DNA of 52,396 nucleotides, from NCBI GenBank assembly GCA_015060865.1, contig SUXS01000019.1:1-52396 (forward strand), written 5' to 3'. A program made the position numbers and the translations under genes. The notes under the pieces were generated by a model. The model made no database searches. It worked only from the letters and a program-made list of their open reading frames with translations, and was not told where the DNA came from. The stretch is from Bacteroidales bacterium. GTDB lineage: Bacteria; Bacteroidota; Bacteroidia; Bacteroidales; Bacteroidaceae. The number at the start of each line of letters is the position of its first letter. The first letter of the stretch is position 1. Positions 7,230 through 16,084 of the stretch are shown here, in pieces.

Positions 7230-8798
7230 ATGGCTACATCCAGACAACCACGTGCTGCTTCTACACGTCGACCTGTAAAACAAACTGATGATTATGGACA
7301 CCTGCAACCTCAAGCACCAGAACTTGAAGAGGCTGTCTTGGGCGCTCTCATGATTGAAAGGGATGCCTATTCGCTGGTAAGCGAAATACTTAAGCCCGAA
7401 TCGTTTTATGAGCATAGGCATCAGCTTATTTATCAGGCGATACAAACTTTGGCAATCAGTCAAAAACCGATAGATATCCTTACAGTGCAGGAGCAGTTGC
7501 GTACGATGGGTAGTCTGGATGAGGTAGGAGGAGCAGTGCACATAGCTCAACTGGCGGGTAAGGTTAACTCTTCGGCACATATCGAATATCATGCACGTAT
7601 TATTGCGCAGAAATTTCTCGCGCGTGAACTTATCACATACACGAGTGAGATACAGACCAAAGCTTTTGATGAAACGAATGATGTGGATGATTTGATGCAA
7701 GAGGCCGAAGGGAAACTCTTTGCCATATCGCAGCAAAACATGAAAAAGGATTATACGCAGATTGATCCTGTCATTCGTGAGGCTTATGATCAGTTGAAAC
7801 TTGCCGCTTCGCGTGATTCAGGACTTAGCGGATTGTCTACAGGCTTCTATGCGTTGGATAAGTATACCTCGGGATGGCAGAAGTCTGACCTTGTCATTAT
7901 TGCTGCCCGCCCGGCAATGGGTAAGACGGCTTTTGTACTTTCTATGGCTAAGAATATAGCTGTCAATAATCGTAAGCCTGTAGCCCTGTTCTCGCTTGAG
8001 ATGAGCAATGTGCAGTTGGTAAACCGTTTGATAACCAACGTGTGTGAGATCCCTGGTGAGAAAATCAAGAGCGGACAATTGGCTCCTTATGAATGGGCAC
8101 AATTGGACAGTAATATCAACAGCCTCTTTGAAGCACCCCTCTATGTGGATGATACCCCTTCGCTCTCTATCTTTGAGTTGCGCACCAAAGCACGCCGTCT
8201 GGTGCGCGAGCATAAAGTGGAACTGATCATTATAGACTACTTGCAGTTGATGAATGCGAGTGGTGCCTCGTTCGGTAGCCGTCAGGAGGAGGTGAGCACC
8301 ATTTCTCGTTCGTTGAAGGGATTGGCCAAAGAACTGAATATTCCTATTATAGCTCTTAGTCAGCTCAATCGTGGTGTAGAAAGCCGTGAGGGTATTGAGG
8401 GCAAGCGCCCTCAGTTGAGTGACCTTCGTGAGTCGGGTGCCATAGAGCAGGATGCTGATATTGTTTGTTTTATTCATCGTCCGGAATACTATAAGATATA
8501 TCAGGATGAGAAGGGGGCCGACTTGCGTGGCTTGGCCGAGATTATCATTGCTAAGCATCGTAATGGTGCTGTTGGGGATGTGCGACTGCGTTTTGTGGGC
8601 AATTATGCTCGTTTCCAGAATATAGAGGACGACAGTCTCGTTCCGCTTCCGGATGATGCTGTGCTGGGGTCAAAACTGAATCGTGGAAGCATGGATGCTG
8701 CTGTCGATCCGTTTACGGGTGGTATGCCGCCAGTCTCAGCTCCTCCTTCGGACAATCCGTTTACGTTGGGAGGAGCCTCGTCTGATGTGCCTTTCTGA
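7230..8798 (+). CDS. dnaB: Replicative DNA helicase DnaB
   Basis: 522 residues. Hexameric 5'-3' helicase of the replication fork. After a basic, flexible N-terminus, the N-terminal helical domain starts at PELEEAVLGALM (about 30). The RecA-like domain begins at TGFYALDKYTSGW with Walker A ARPAMGKTAF (Lys232), then ALFSLEMS, the Walker B LIIIDYLQLM, and the DnaB motif LSQLNRGVE-R followed by LSDLRESGAIEQDADIV. The C-terminal tail is Pro/Ser/Gly-rich, a common Bacteroidetes extension. No intein is seen. Confidence 0.97.
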   Translation: MATSRQPRAASTRRPVKQTDDYGHLQPQAPELEEAVLGALMIERDAYSLVSEILKPESFYEHRHQLIYQAIQTLAISQKPIDILTVQEQLRTMGSLDEVGGAVHIAQLAGKVNSSAHIEYHARIIAQKFLARELITYTSEIQTKAFDETNDVDDLMQEAEGKLFAISQQNMKKDYTQIDPVIREAYDQLKLAASRDSGLSGLSTGFYALDKYTSGWQKSDLVIIAARPAMGKTAFVLSMAKNIAVNNRKPVALFSLEMSNVQLVNRLITNVCEIPGEKIKSGQLAPYEWAQLDSNINSLFEAPLYVDDTPSLSIFELRTKARRLVREHKVELIIIDYLQLMNASGASFGSRQEEVSTISRSLKGLAKELNIPIIALSQLNRGVESREGIEGKRPQLSDLRESGAIEQDADIVCFIHRPEYYKIYQDEKGADLRGLAEIIIAKHRNGAVGDVRLRFVGNYARFQNIEDDSLVPLPDDAVLGSKLNRGSMDAAVDPFTGGMPPVSAPPSDNPFTLGGASSDVPF

Positions 8799-8862
8799 TT
8801 CGCTCTTTGGTAGAACGGTGAGATTTCAGTGGTAGGGATTTGTTGATAAAAAAAGTATTTCA

Positions 8863-8871
8863 TAACTTTGC
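8863..8871 (+). promoter_or_regulatory. Promoter -7 box for the aminotransferase
   Basis: TAACTTTGC with a TTGTTG element about 20 bases upstream (near 8840); 32 bases before the ATG at 8903. Confidence 0.65.
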
Positions 8872-8902
8872 AATTTAATAGATGTAATCCCAATAATTAT
8901 AT

Positions 8903-10111
8903 ATGCCACAAATATCACAACGAGGCACTTTGATGCCTGCATCTCCTATTCGTAAGTTGGTGCCTTTGGCAGATGAGGCCAAAGCAAGAGGAATACATGT
9001 GTATCATCTCAATATTGGGCAACCGGATTTGCCAACTCCGCAAGCTGCTATTGATGCAATACGCAATATAGACCGCAAGGTGCTGGAATATAGTCCTTCG
9101 CAAGGGTATCGTAGCTATCGCGAGAAATTGGTTGGTTATTATAAGAAATACGACATCAATCTTACTCCAGATGATATCATTGTCACTACGGGAGGTTCAG
9201 AAGCGGTGCTCTTCTCTTTTCTGGCATGCCTTAACCCTGGTGATGAAATAATCATGCCTGACCCTTTCTACGCCAATTATCAGGCATTTGCTATATCTGC
9301 AGGCGCTGTTATCCGTACCATACCCACGACAATCGAGGAAGGATTCTGTCTGCCTAAGGTAGAACGTTTTGAGGAACTTATCAATGAACGTACCAAAGCT
9401 ATCATGATATGTAATCCCAACAACCCTACTGGCTATTTGTATACGCGGCGCGAGATGAATCAAATACGCGACCTCGTGAAGAAATATGATTTGTATCTCT
9501 TCTCTGATGAGGTGTATCGTGAATTTATCTATACGGGGTCTCCTTATATATCGGCTTGTCATCTTGAAGGGTTTGAAGATAATGTTGTGCTGATAGACTC
9601 CGTGTCGAAACGCTATTCGGAGTGTGGTATACGTATCGGTGCTTTGATTACGAAGAACAAGAAGTTGAGGGAAGCTGTGATGAAGTTTTGTCAGGCACGT
9701 CTTAGTCCGCCTCTTATCGGACAGATAGCAGCAGAGGCTTCGCTTGATGAGCCCGAGGAATATACACGGGAAACTTATGATGAATATGTGGAACGCCGCA
9801 AATGTTTGATTGATGGTCTCAATCGCATCCCTGGTGTGTATAGTCCTATCCCTATGGGCGCTTTTTATACGGTAGCCCGCCTCCCGGTGGATGACAGCGA
9901 AAAGTTCTGTGCATGGTGTCTGAGTGAGTTTGACTTTGAGGGCGAAACGGTAATGATGGCTCCTGCAAGCGGATTCTATACTACGCCCGGAGCGGGACGT
10001 AATGAAGTGCGTATCGCCTATGTGCTTAAGAAAAATGATTTGCAAAGGGCTTTGGTCGTATTGCAGAAAGCGCTTGAGGCATATCCTGGACGAGTTGTAG
10101 TAAATGTATGA
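8903..10111 (+). CDS. Class I/II pyridoxal-phosphate aminotransferase
   Basis: 402 residues. Fold-type I aminotransferase close to aspartate aminotransferases of the AspB group; exact substrate is not certain. Visible are the substrate-arm segment NIGQPDLPTP, TGGSEAV (97-102), NPNNPTG (171-177), SDEVYREF (201-208) and the PLP-binding lysine in SVSKRYSECGIRIG (Lys236). The usual family spelling at the lysine is S-x-S-K; here SVSK is conserved and is followed by an acidic/Cys pair before GIR. It has its own promoter. Confidence 0.9.
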   Translation: MPQISQRGTLMPASPIRKLVPLADEAKARGIHVYHLNIGQPDLPTPQAAIDAIRNIDRKVLEYSPSQGYRSYREKLVGYYKKYDINLTPDDIIVTTGGSEAVLFSFLACLNPGDEIIMPDPFYANYQAFAISAGAVIRTIPTTIEEGFCLPKVERFEELINERTKAIMICNPNNPTGYLYTRREMNQIRDLVKKYDLYLFSDEVYREFIYTGSPYISACHLEGFEDNVVLIDSVSKRYSECGIRIGALITKNKKLREAVMKFCQARLSPPLIGQIAAEASLDEPEEYTRETYDEYVERRKCLIDGLNRIPGVYSPIPMGAFYTVARLPVDDSEKFCAWCLSEFDFEGETVMMAPASGFYTTPGAGRNEVRIAYVLKKNDLQRALVVLQKALEAYPGRVVVNV

Positions 10112-10149
10112 TGTGGTAGACTAAATAATAGTCTCTGTGTCGTCTAACC

Positions 10150-11403
10150 ATGAAGCGGATGAACTACGAGTTTTTCATTGCCAAACGCCTTTACAAGAAT
10201 GAACAAGGTGCTCAGCGTGTTTCGCGTCCGGCTGTGCTTATTGCGCAGATTGGGGTGACTTTGGGGTTGGTAGTGATGCTGGTAACCATTGCCGTATCGT
10301 TCGGCTTCAAGAACGAGGTGCGTGATAAAGCAATCGGATTTGGCTCACATCTTCATGTGAGCAATTACAACAGTTCGCATTCTTATGAGCCGGAGTATAT
10401 AACCGCGGACTCCTCTTTGATGGATATGATGCACGCAATGGAGGGGGTAGCCCAAGTACAAAGGTATGCCACGAAGCCAGGAGTGTTTCGCACTGATGAG
10501 GACTTCTTGGGATTTGTGCTCAAGGGAGTGGGGCAGGAGTATGATCTCTCCTTTTACAATCAATATCTGACCGAGGGGGAGGTACCGATGTTTACAGATA
10601 GTACGTCTTCGAATCGTTTGCTGATATCTCGTGTCATGGCAGATGTATTGGGACTTTCAGTAGGTGACAAGATTGATTCCTATTTTCTGCAAGGATCGGT
10701 GCGTGCTCGCCGGTTTGTTGTGGCGGGAATCTATGAGACCGGTTTTAGCGACTATGACCGTATGTTTGCTATTGCTGATATGCATACGGTTCAAGTACTC
10801 AATCGCTGGCAGCAATCTGAGGTATCGGGGGTGGAGATTATGCTTACTGACTATCGACAATTGGAATCTGTAAGTTGGGATCTTTCTACGCGTCTTGAAG
10901 ATGAGTTTGACAAACGTGGCGAGCCCTATTTTGTGCAGACTGTAGAAGAGATGAATGCAGGCTTGTTTGCTTGGCTTGATGTCCTTGATATGAATGTGTG
11001 GCTTATATTGGTCTTGGTGATAGGTGTTGCTGGATTTACCATGATATCCGGATTGCTGATACTGATACTCGAGCGTACGCAGTTTATTGGTATACTCAAG
11101 GCTCTGGGTGCATCCAATATCTCAGTGCGTAAGGTATTTCTCTATTTGGCTATGTTTATCGTATGTAAGGGAATGTTGTGGGGCAATGTCATAGGTCTCG
11201 GATTGTGTGCTTTACAGAAGTTTACGAGGTTGGTACCACTTGATCCCGCCAATTATTATCTGGACTGTGTGCCTATAGCATTTGATTGGGGCTTCTTTTT
11301 GCTTATCAATGTCGTGATGTTTGTACTCTCGGTGTTGATGCTTTTGTTGCCCTCTCATTTGATATCACATATCTATCCTACCAAGGCGATGCGTTTCGAA
11401 TAG
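10150..11403 (+). CDS. ABC transporter permease, LolC/LolE-FtsX type
   Basis: 417 residues. Inner-membrane permease of the MacB/FtsX superfamily, similar in plan to LolE, which releases lipoproteins from the inner membrane. One transmembrane helix near residues 27-50 (AVLIAQIGVTLGLVVMLVTIAVSFGF) is followed by a periplasmic core domain of about 200 residues. Three C-terminal helices follow at about 280-305, 325-350 and 370-400 with the FtsX pattern ERTQFIGILKALGAS. An alternative start is at 10159. No ATPase gene is next to it, so a partner must be elsewhere. It starts 38 bases after the aminotransferase and may be co-transcribed. Confidence 0.85.
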   Translation: MKRMNYEFFIAKRLYKNEQGAQRVSRPAVLIAQIGVTLGLVVMLVTIAVSFGFKNEVRDKAIGFGSHLHVSNYNSSHSYEPEYITADSSLMDMMHAMEGVAQVQRYATKPGVFRTDEDFLGFVLKGVGQEYDLSFYNQYLTEGEVPMFTDSTSSNRLLISRVMADVLGLSVGDKIDSYFLQGSVRARRFVVAGIYETGFSDYDRMFAIADMHTVQVLNRWQQSEVSGVEIMLTDYRQLESVSWDLSTRLEDEFDKRGEPYFVQTVEEMNAGLFAWLDVLDMNVWLILVLVIGVAGFTMISGLLILILERTQFIGILKALGASNISVRKVFLYLAMFIVCKGMLWGNVIGLGLCALQKFTRLVPLDPANYYLDCVPIAFDWGFFLLINVVMFVLSVLMLLLPSHLISHIYPTKAMRFE

Positions 11404-11451
11404 CCTGTGGTGAATATTGCATTATAAACAAAAAATATAAAACGCATAAAA

Positions 11452-11964
11452 ATGAATTTCCTGGAATTATCTCAGAATCGCTATTCAGTACGCTCTTATG
11501 AGCTGCGTCCTGTAGAAACCGAAAAGTTGCAATACATTCAAGAGTGTGTCCGTTTGGCTCCTTCGGCTGTAAATTTGCAGCCTTGGAAATTTCTAGTTGT
11601 CACCAAACCGGAAGATTGTGCCAAGATACGCCAATGCTATCATCGTGATTGGTTTAATGAAGCTCCGATGTATATTATAGCATGCTCTAATCATGAAGAG
11701 TCATGGAAACGTCGTCGTTCTGAACCCAAAGATCATGCGGATATAGATATTAGTATAGCTGTAGAGCATCTTTGCCTTGCTGCTGCAGAAGTCGGGTTGG
11801 GTACCTGTTGGGTATGTAACTTTGATGTCAGTCTCTGTCGCGAACTGTTTGATATAACTGATCCTTATGAACCGGCAGTACTGATTCCATTAGGTTACCC
11901 GACGACTGATGAGGTGCCAGAGAAAATTCGTAAGTCTATGGATGAGGTTTTTGTTTACGTGTGA
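11452..11964 (+). CDS. Nitroreductase-family protein
   Basis: 170 residues. A second small FMN-dependent oxidoreductase, distinct from the one at 5206. Marks are NRYSVRSYELRPVE at the N-terminus, CVRLAPSAVNLQPWKFLVV (about 34-52), DISIAVEHLCLAAAEVGLGTCWV (about 103-125) and the final IPLGYPTTDEVPEK. The substrate is unknown. It begins 48 bases after the permease gene on the same strand. Confidence 0.9.
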   Translation: MNFLELSQNRYSVRSYELRPVETEKLQYIQECVRLAPSAVNLQPWKFLVVTKPEDCAKIRQCYHRDWFNEAPMYIIACSNHEESWKRRRSEPKDHADIDISIAVEHLCLAAAEVGLGTCWVCNFDVSLCRELFDITDPYEPAVLIPLGYPTTDEVPEKIRKSMDEVFVYV

Positions 11965-12022
11965 ATATAGCTAAAAAAACAAAAAAAAGACTTGTTGCAC
12001 TGGAATGGTATAGATTATATAC

Positions 12023-12030
12023 TATCTTTG
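12023..12030 (+). promoter_or_regulatory. Promoter -7 box
   Basis: TATCTTTG, about 32 bases before the ATG at 12062; it makes the upstream ATG at 12044 a less likely start. Confidence 0.55.
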
Positions 12031-12061
12031 TGGACAATAGACGATGAAAAAGTTTAAGCAT

Positions 12062-12538
12062 ATGAAAAGATTGAATGTGTTGGGTCTCTGTATGGTGCTC
12101 CTATCTGTGGTAGGTTTGGAATCTTGTGCCTTTGACCCTGTTTATAGCTATCCTCCCGAATATGGGAAATTGGTTTTTACCACTCAGCCTGCCACATCAA
12201 TAACTTTAAGTTCTCAGAGTAGTATCAAGACGTCAAGTGTTGAGGCTGGTGATTCTGTTACAGTGTTTGTGCAGACAAGCTATGCTGGCGATTATATTAC
12301 TGAGGCTGCCTATATGTGGAAACTCGATGTGGGCAATGATAGTGTGGTTAGCTATTCGGTAAATGTCGTTGCTCCGCATAAGGAAAATACTCCTCCGAAG
12401 TGGACCTTCCGTGCGCCTGATTCAAAGGGCACTTATTCGGTGTCTTTCAAGGCAAAGTATGACTATTCAGCCCAGACAGAGGTGGGTACTATATATGGAG
12501 AGTCAGCAATGATCAATGGTGATCTGCGTGTACGATAG
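12062..12538 (+). CDS. Hypothetical lipoprotein
   Basis: 158 residues. A signal peptide ends in the lipobox GLESC, followed by AFDPVYSYPPEYGKLVFTTQPA. The rest is a Ser/Thr/Val/Tyr-rich beta-type sequence with no motif I recognise; the GDSVTVFVQTSYAG and KGTYSVSFKAKYDYSA stretches suggest an Ig-like sandwich (inference). Probably anchored in the outer or inner membrane. It has its own promoter and a bidirectional terminator behind it, so it is probably monocistronic. Confidence 0.7.
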   Translation: MKRLNVLGLCMVLLSVVGLESCAFDPVYSYPPEYGKLVFTTQPATSITLSSQSSIKTSSVEAGDSVTVFVQTSYAGDYITEAAYMWKLDVGNDSVVSYSVNVVAPHKENTPPKWTFRAPDSKGTYSVSFKAKYDYSAQTEVGTIYGESAMINGDLRVR

Positions 12539-12603
12539 CTTTTTAAAAGGATGGGGCTTCTCATGTATCCTCCTTCTTTGACCGGATTGCAGGTTATAAT
12601 AAA

Positions 12604-12639
12604 AAGAAAGTGAAGTGCAATGGCGCTTCACTTTCTTTC
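12604..12639. terminator. Bidirectional terminator
   Basis: AGAAAGTGAAG-GC pairs with GC-CTTCACTTTCT around AATG. T-rich sequence follows on the plus side, and the minus side runs into TTTTTATTAT. It separates the lipoprotein gene from the convergent TPR gene. Confidence 0.85.
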
Positions 12640-12645
12640 TTTGTT

Positions 12646-14871
12646 TTATTTCTTTCGACTCCTACAATAGGCATCGTATAGGTAGGGGAGATCCTCCTTG
12701 CGGGCACCCAGTGCGTGGAGCATACGGCTATCAGCATATAACACATCGGCAAACTTGGGAGCCGAGGCATACAACTCCTCATCGTAGGGCTCCATGGGCT
12801 GCAGCTCCTCGGCTCGGGCCATGCAGCGGAAACAGTCGTCACGCTTGCCCCACAACCAGTAGTTGTAGGCTGCATGGCGCCAGTCGGTAGCCGTCAGTTC
12901 GTCAGCATGCTCCGTCAACATACGCTCATAGTAGCGTGCGGCCTGTTCGGGCCTGCCAATAAGGAAGTTGCACTCGGCCAGCAGACGTACCGATTTCAGT
13001 GCCTCGGGGTGGTGATAGTCAATCTTGTGCAGGCGGGGCAATGCCTCTTCGTATTCACCCTCTTCATACAGCATTTCGGCTACGTGGAAGGTGAGGCTGA
13101 GGTTGTCTGGCTTCATGCTCTCGGCAGTTTCGTAGTATTCCAATGCCCTGTCGTACTGATTGATGGCTCGGTAGCACTGTGCCAGGTGGTGTATGGTCCA
13201 GTAACTGTCGGGTTGTATGAGGTCGGCCTTGGTGTAGGCTTCTATGGCAGCATCGTACATCTTCTTCTTCTGATAGCATAGACCCAACTGTTGCAGTTGG
13301 GTAGCTTCCATACGTTCGGGGTGGTATCCTTCGAGGCGGATGAAGTACTCGATGGCTCGCAAGTAGTTCTTCTGCTTGATGTTGAGACTGATGAGCTTGA
13401 ATAGATTGTCGGCCTCCACGATGGTGCGGTAGAGCGGATTGCTGTGCTGTGGACAATAGGCGAGATCATCGAACGGGTTGTCAAACTCCTTTATGTTGGG
13501 GAAGAGCTTGAAGAATCTATACAGGTTTTGCACATACTGGCGCATGATACTCTGGGCCGTCTGTTTGCTCAGTCGCTTCAGGTCGGGTATGTCGGCACCT
13601 TCCTTTAGTGCTGTGTTCTGCTCTTCGAGTTGTGCCATCATGGCTTCGCGCTGTATTTGCGGTATCTCGCGTATGGCATAGCAGAAGGAGTATTTGTCCG
13701 AGTCGCACAGGTAGTTTGACTGCAGAATGGTTTTCCCCAGTGGGTTGTTGTTCTCATTGGGGTTGCCGATGATGGCCATCATGTCGGCCTGCCAAGCATC
13801 GAAGGGGCGGAACCAGTTGCTTATGTTGTAGAAGAATGGGTAGCGCTTCAGTTGCGAGAAGGTGCTCATGTTCACGTCAGCTCCCTCCATCTGCCATTCG
13901 GTAATCTCGCGCATGCTCTCCTCCAGTCCACTCTCATGCATCCACTGTTCCCAGTCGGGATTGATATCATCGGCACTGAGGTCCTCCTTTTTTATGTGGG
14001 GCATACGGCGCAGTTTGGGATTCTTCATCAGTCCGGGGATAATCTCCTCGCGCATTTTGCGGTCTATTTCTTCGGTGTCGGCGCTGCGGGTAAATTGCAG
14101 TATCACATCGCACACCTGATTGCTGAATATGGGATCGTCGGTCAGTAGGGTAAGGCGTGCCTTGACCTCGTTGTAGTAGCTTATGCGTTCGCCCCAGCAG
14201 TTACAGGTAATGACGATTCCCACCAGTGCCCTCATGCTAACGGTAGGTTGTGAATGGTAGTAGGCGTCGCAGAGGAAGAGTAGTTTCAGCGGGTCAAACA
14301 TGCGAAGTATGCTCAGTGTTACAGCACTCACAATGACGCATTGGTCTGCCTCGGTGATGCTGGGCGCCAGCAGCAGTTTGTCTGCCTCCGAGGCAGTAGC
14401 GGCACTCCATGTGTCTTGTGTCCAAAGGTCGGTAAAGAGGTTACTCAGTTGTCTGTCGTGATCCGTGGCCAACTGTTTCAGCTCTTCGATATCACTGGTG
14501 GAGCGTATACCTTCGGCGAAGGCTTCCAACTGTAGCAAGTATACGTGGAGCGACTCTCTTCTTACTGCCTTGCATTGGGCGGTGTAGTAGGGGAGTTCCT
14601 TGGCTCCGTGTGTGGCTATGGTACAGCGGTCGGCAATTTGTAGGGCATGTCCCACAAGCTGTTGGTATACGCGGTCGCGCTCAGGATCATCGGCTCCTTG
14701 GTTGAAGTAGTCAATCAGCGCATCGTATGTAGCGATGATGCCGCTCAGTTCATATTCCAGTTCTGTGAGCTCGCCCATCTTTACAGTCTCAGTCAGTTGC
14801 TCCAGAAAGTGGTAAAACTGTCCGCATTTGATGAGGTCTATCTGATTGCCCGACAATGAGTCTATCTTCAT
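12646..14871 (-). CDS. Tetratricopeptide-repeat protein of unknown function
   Basis: 741 residues, no signal peptide or membrane segment seen, so probably cytoplasmic. The first ~450 residues are helical and not recognised. The C-terminal third has at least four TPR units, for instance DAAIEAYTKADLIQPDSYWT and YDRALEYYETAESMKPDNLS, followed by EEALPRLHKIDYHHPEALKS. TPRs normally scaffold protein contacts. The start at 14871 (MKIDSL) is chosen because the -7 box at 14925-14933 would put the transcript start inside the longer frame beginning at 14928. It is the only gene on this strand here. Confidence 0.8.
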   Translation of the reverse strand: MKIDSLSGNQIDLIKCGQFYHFLEQLTETVKMGELTELEYELSGIIATYDALIDYFNQGADDPERDRVYQQLVGHALQIADRCTIATHGAKELPYYTAQCKAVRRESLHVYLLQLEAFAEGIRSTSDIEELKQLATDHDRQLSNLFTDLWTQDTWSAATASEADKLLLAPSITEADQCVIVSAVTLSILRMFDPLKLLFLCDAYYHSQPTVSMRALVGIVITCNCWGERISYYNEVKARLTLLTDDPIFSNQVCDVILQFTRSADTEEIDRKMREEIIPGLMKNPKLRRMPHIKKEDLSADDINPDWEQWMHESGLEESMREITEWQMEGADVNMSTFSQLKRYPFFYNISNWFRPFDAWQADMMAIIGNPNENNNPLGKTILQSNYLCDSDKYSFCYAIREIPQIQREAMMAQLEEQNTALKEGADIPDLKRLSKQTAQSIMRQYVQNLYRFFKLFPNIKEFDNPFDDLAYCPQHSNPLYRTIVEADNLFKLISLNIKQKNYLRAIEYFIRLEGYHPERMEATQLQQLGLCYQKKKMYDAAIEAYTKADLIQPDSYWTIHHLAQCYRAINQYDRALEYYETAESMKPDNLSLTFHVAEMLYEEGEYEEALPRLHKIDYHHPEALKSVRLLAECNFLIGRPEQAARYYERMLTEHADELTATDWRHAAYNYWLWGKRDDCFRCMARAEELQPMEPYDEELYASAPKFADVLYADSRMLHALGARKEDLPYLYDAYCRSRKK

Positions 14872-14924
14872 GTTATTTACAATCTCTTTACTATAATCGT
14901 TTTTATCCAATATATACAATAATT

Positions 14925-14933
14925 GCAAAGTTA
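14925..14933 (-). promoter_or_regulatory. Promoter -7 box for the TPR gene
   Basis: The reverse complement reads TAACTTTGC; it decides the start of the downstream gene. Confidence 0.6.
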
Positions 14934-15014
14934 ACGGAATTTTGGCTAATTCCGTTCACTCTGTCGCTGTTTTTTATATTTGTAGCAATAAACCTAATAC
15001 AAACCGATGTAGAG

Positions 15015-15098
15015 ATGGAAAATGAATTAGAAAAGTCTCAGTTGTCGGCTAAGCAGCATATACATCCTTTTTTAGTCATCGCATTGCCTATAGTGTGA
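15015..15098 (+). CDS. Possible small protein, 27 residues
   Basis: A short frame in the divergent gap between the TPR gene and the response regulator. It encodes a charged N-terminal half (MENELEKSQLSAKQ) and a hydrophobic C-terminal half (HPFLVIALPIV). A TATATTTG box at about 14976-14983 lies about 35 bases upstream, which is the only further support. It could be a chance frame. The rest of 14872-15249 shows no gene. Confidence 0.25.
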   Translation: MENELEKSQLSAKQHIHPFLVIALPIV

Positions 15099-15226
15099 AT
15101 TTGGCTCCCTCTCTTATGTAATAGGCTCGTTGCCGCTTTCAGACATCTTTTGTGGTTGGTTTCTTAAAATGTATCTGTAGAGTTGAAATATTTTAGAGAA
15201 TCGTCTGATATGCGGAATATTTACCT

Positions 15227-15235
15227 TAAATTTGC
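15227..15235 (+). promoter_or_regulatory. Promoter -7 box for the response regulator
   Basis: TAAATTTGC, 15 bases before the ATG at 15250. The in-frame ATG at 15232 would lie within the promoter. Confidence 0.55.
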
Positions 15236-15249
15236 ATCAGACACTCAGA

Positions 15250-15993
15250 ATGTATGATACTTTATTCCCCAATCAGCCTATGTATACTGTAATTATTGTA
15301 GAAGATGTGAAGCTTGAGCTCAAGGGCACCGAAGAAATCTTTCGAAATGAGATACCTGAGGCGCAGGTTATTGGCACGGCCATGACGGAGGAGGAGTTTT
15401 GGCCACTGATGGAGAAACAGTTGCCTGACATGGTGTTGCTCGACCTTGGGCTGGGTGGCTCCACTACCATAGGAGTCACCATTTGTCGTACCATAAAGAA
15501 ACGCTATCCTCAGGTGAAAGTACTCATATTTACGGGCGAGGTGCTAAATGAGAAGCTATGGGTTGATGTGCTCGATGCTGGAGCCTGTGGTATTGTGCTC
15601 AAGACAGGTGAACTGCTTACGCGAGGTGAAGTACAGAATGTGATGGATGGTAAACAACTGGTGTTTAACCAACCGATATTGGAGAAGATCGTGGCACGCT
15701 TCCGTCAAGCGGTCAATGCAGAGACGATGAGGCATCGTGCAGCTATAGCTTACGAGATAGATGAGTACGACGAACGATTTTTGCGTCATTTGGCATTGGG
15801 CTATACCAAGGATATGATTGCCTCTCTGCGTACGATGCCTTTCAGCCCAAAATCTTTGGAGAAGCGGCAGGCCGATCTTATCACCCGCCTCTTTCCTGAG
15901 GGTGAGCAGCGTGGAGTCAATGTGACCCGACTTGTGGTGCGTGCTATTGAGCTGCATATCATAGAGGCTGATAACCTTGTGGCTGATGATTGA
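15250..15993 (+). CDS. Response regulator, receiver plus LuxR-like DNA-binding domain
   Basis: 247 residues. The receiver domain has the acidic pair E18-D19, phospho-acceptor Asp65 in MVLLDLGLGG, Thr95 in IFTGE and Lys118 in VLKTG, so the phosphorylation site is complete. The C-terminal part has a divergent LuxR/GerE helix-turn-helix: LALGYTKDMIASLRTMPFS then PKSLEKRQADLITRLF, followed by VTRLVVRAIELHII. There is no histidine kinase gene nearby, so it is an orphan in this window. It probably controls transcription; targets are unknown. Confidence 0.82.
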   Translation: MYDTLFPNQPMYTVIIVEDVKLELKGTEEIFRNEIPEAQVIGTAMTEEEFWPLMEKQLPDMVLLDLGLGGSTTIGVTICRTIKKRYPQVKVLIFTGEVLNEKLWVDVLDAGACGIVLKTGELLTRGEVQNVMDGKQLVFNQPILEKIVARFRQAVNAETMRHRAAIAYEIDEYDERFLRHLALGYTKDMIASLRTMPFSPKSLEKRQADLITRLFPEGEQRGVNVTRLVVRAIELHIIEADNLVADD

Positions 15994-16084
15994 GTAACTG
16001 GCGTGGTGGCTTCGTGATGTGGTAATCGCTTATTAGCCAATGCTTTGATGCGCTATGCTGTAAATGCTTATATTTGTTTGAGCA

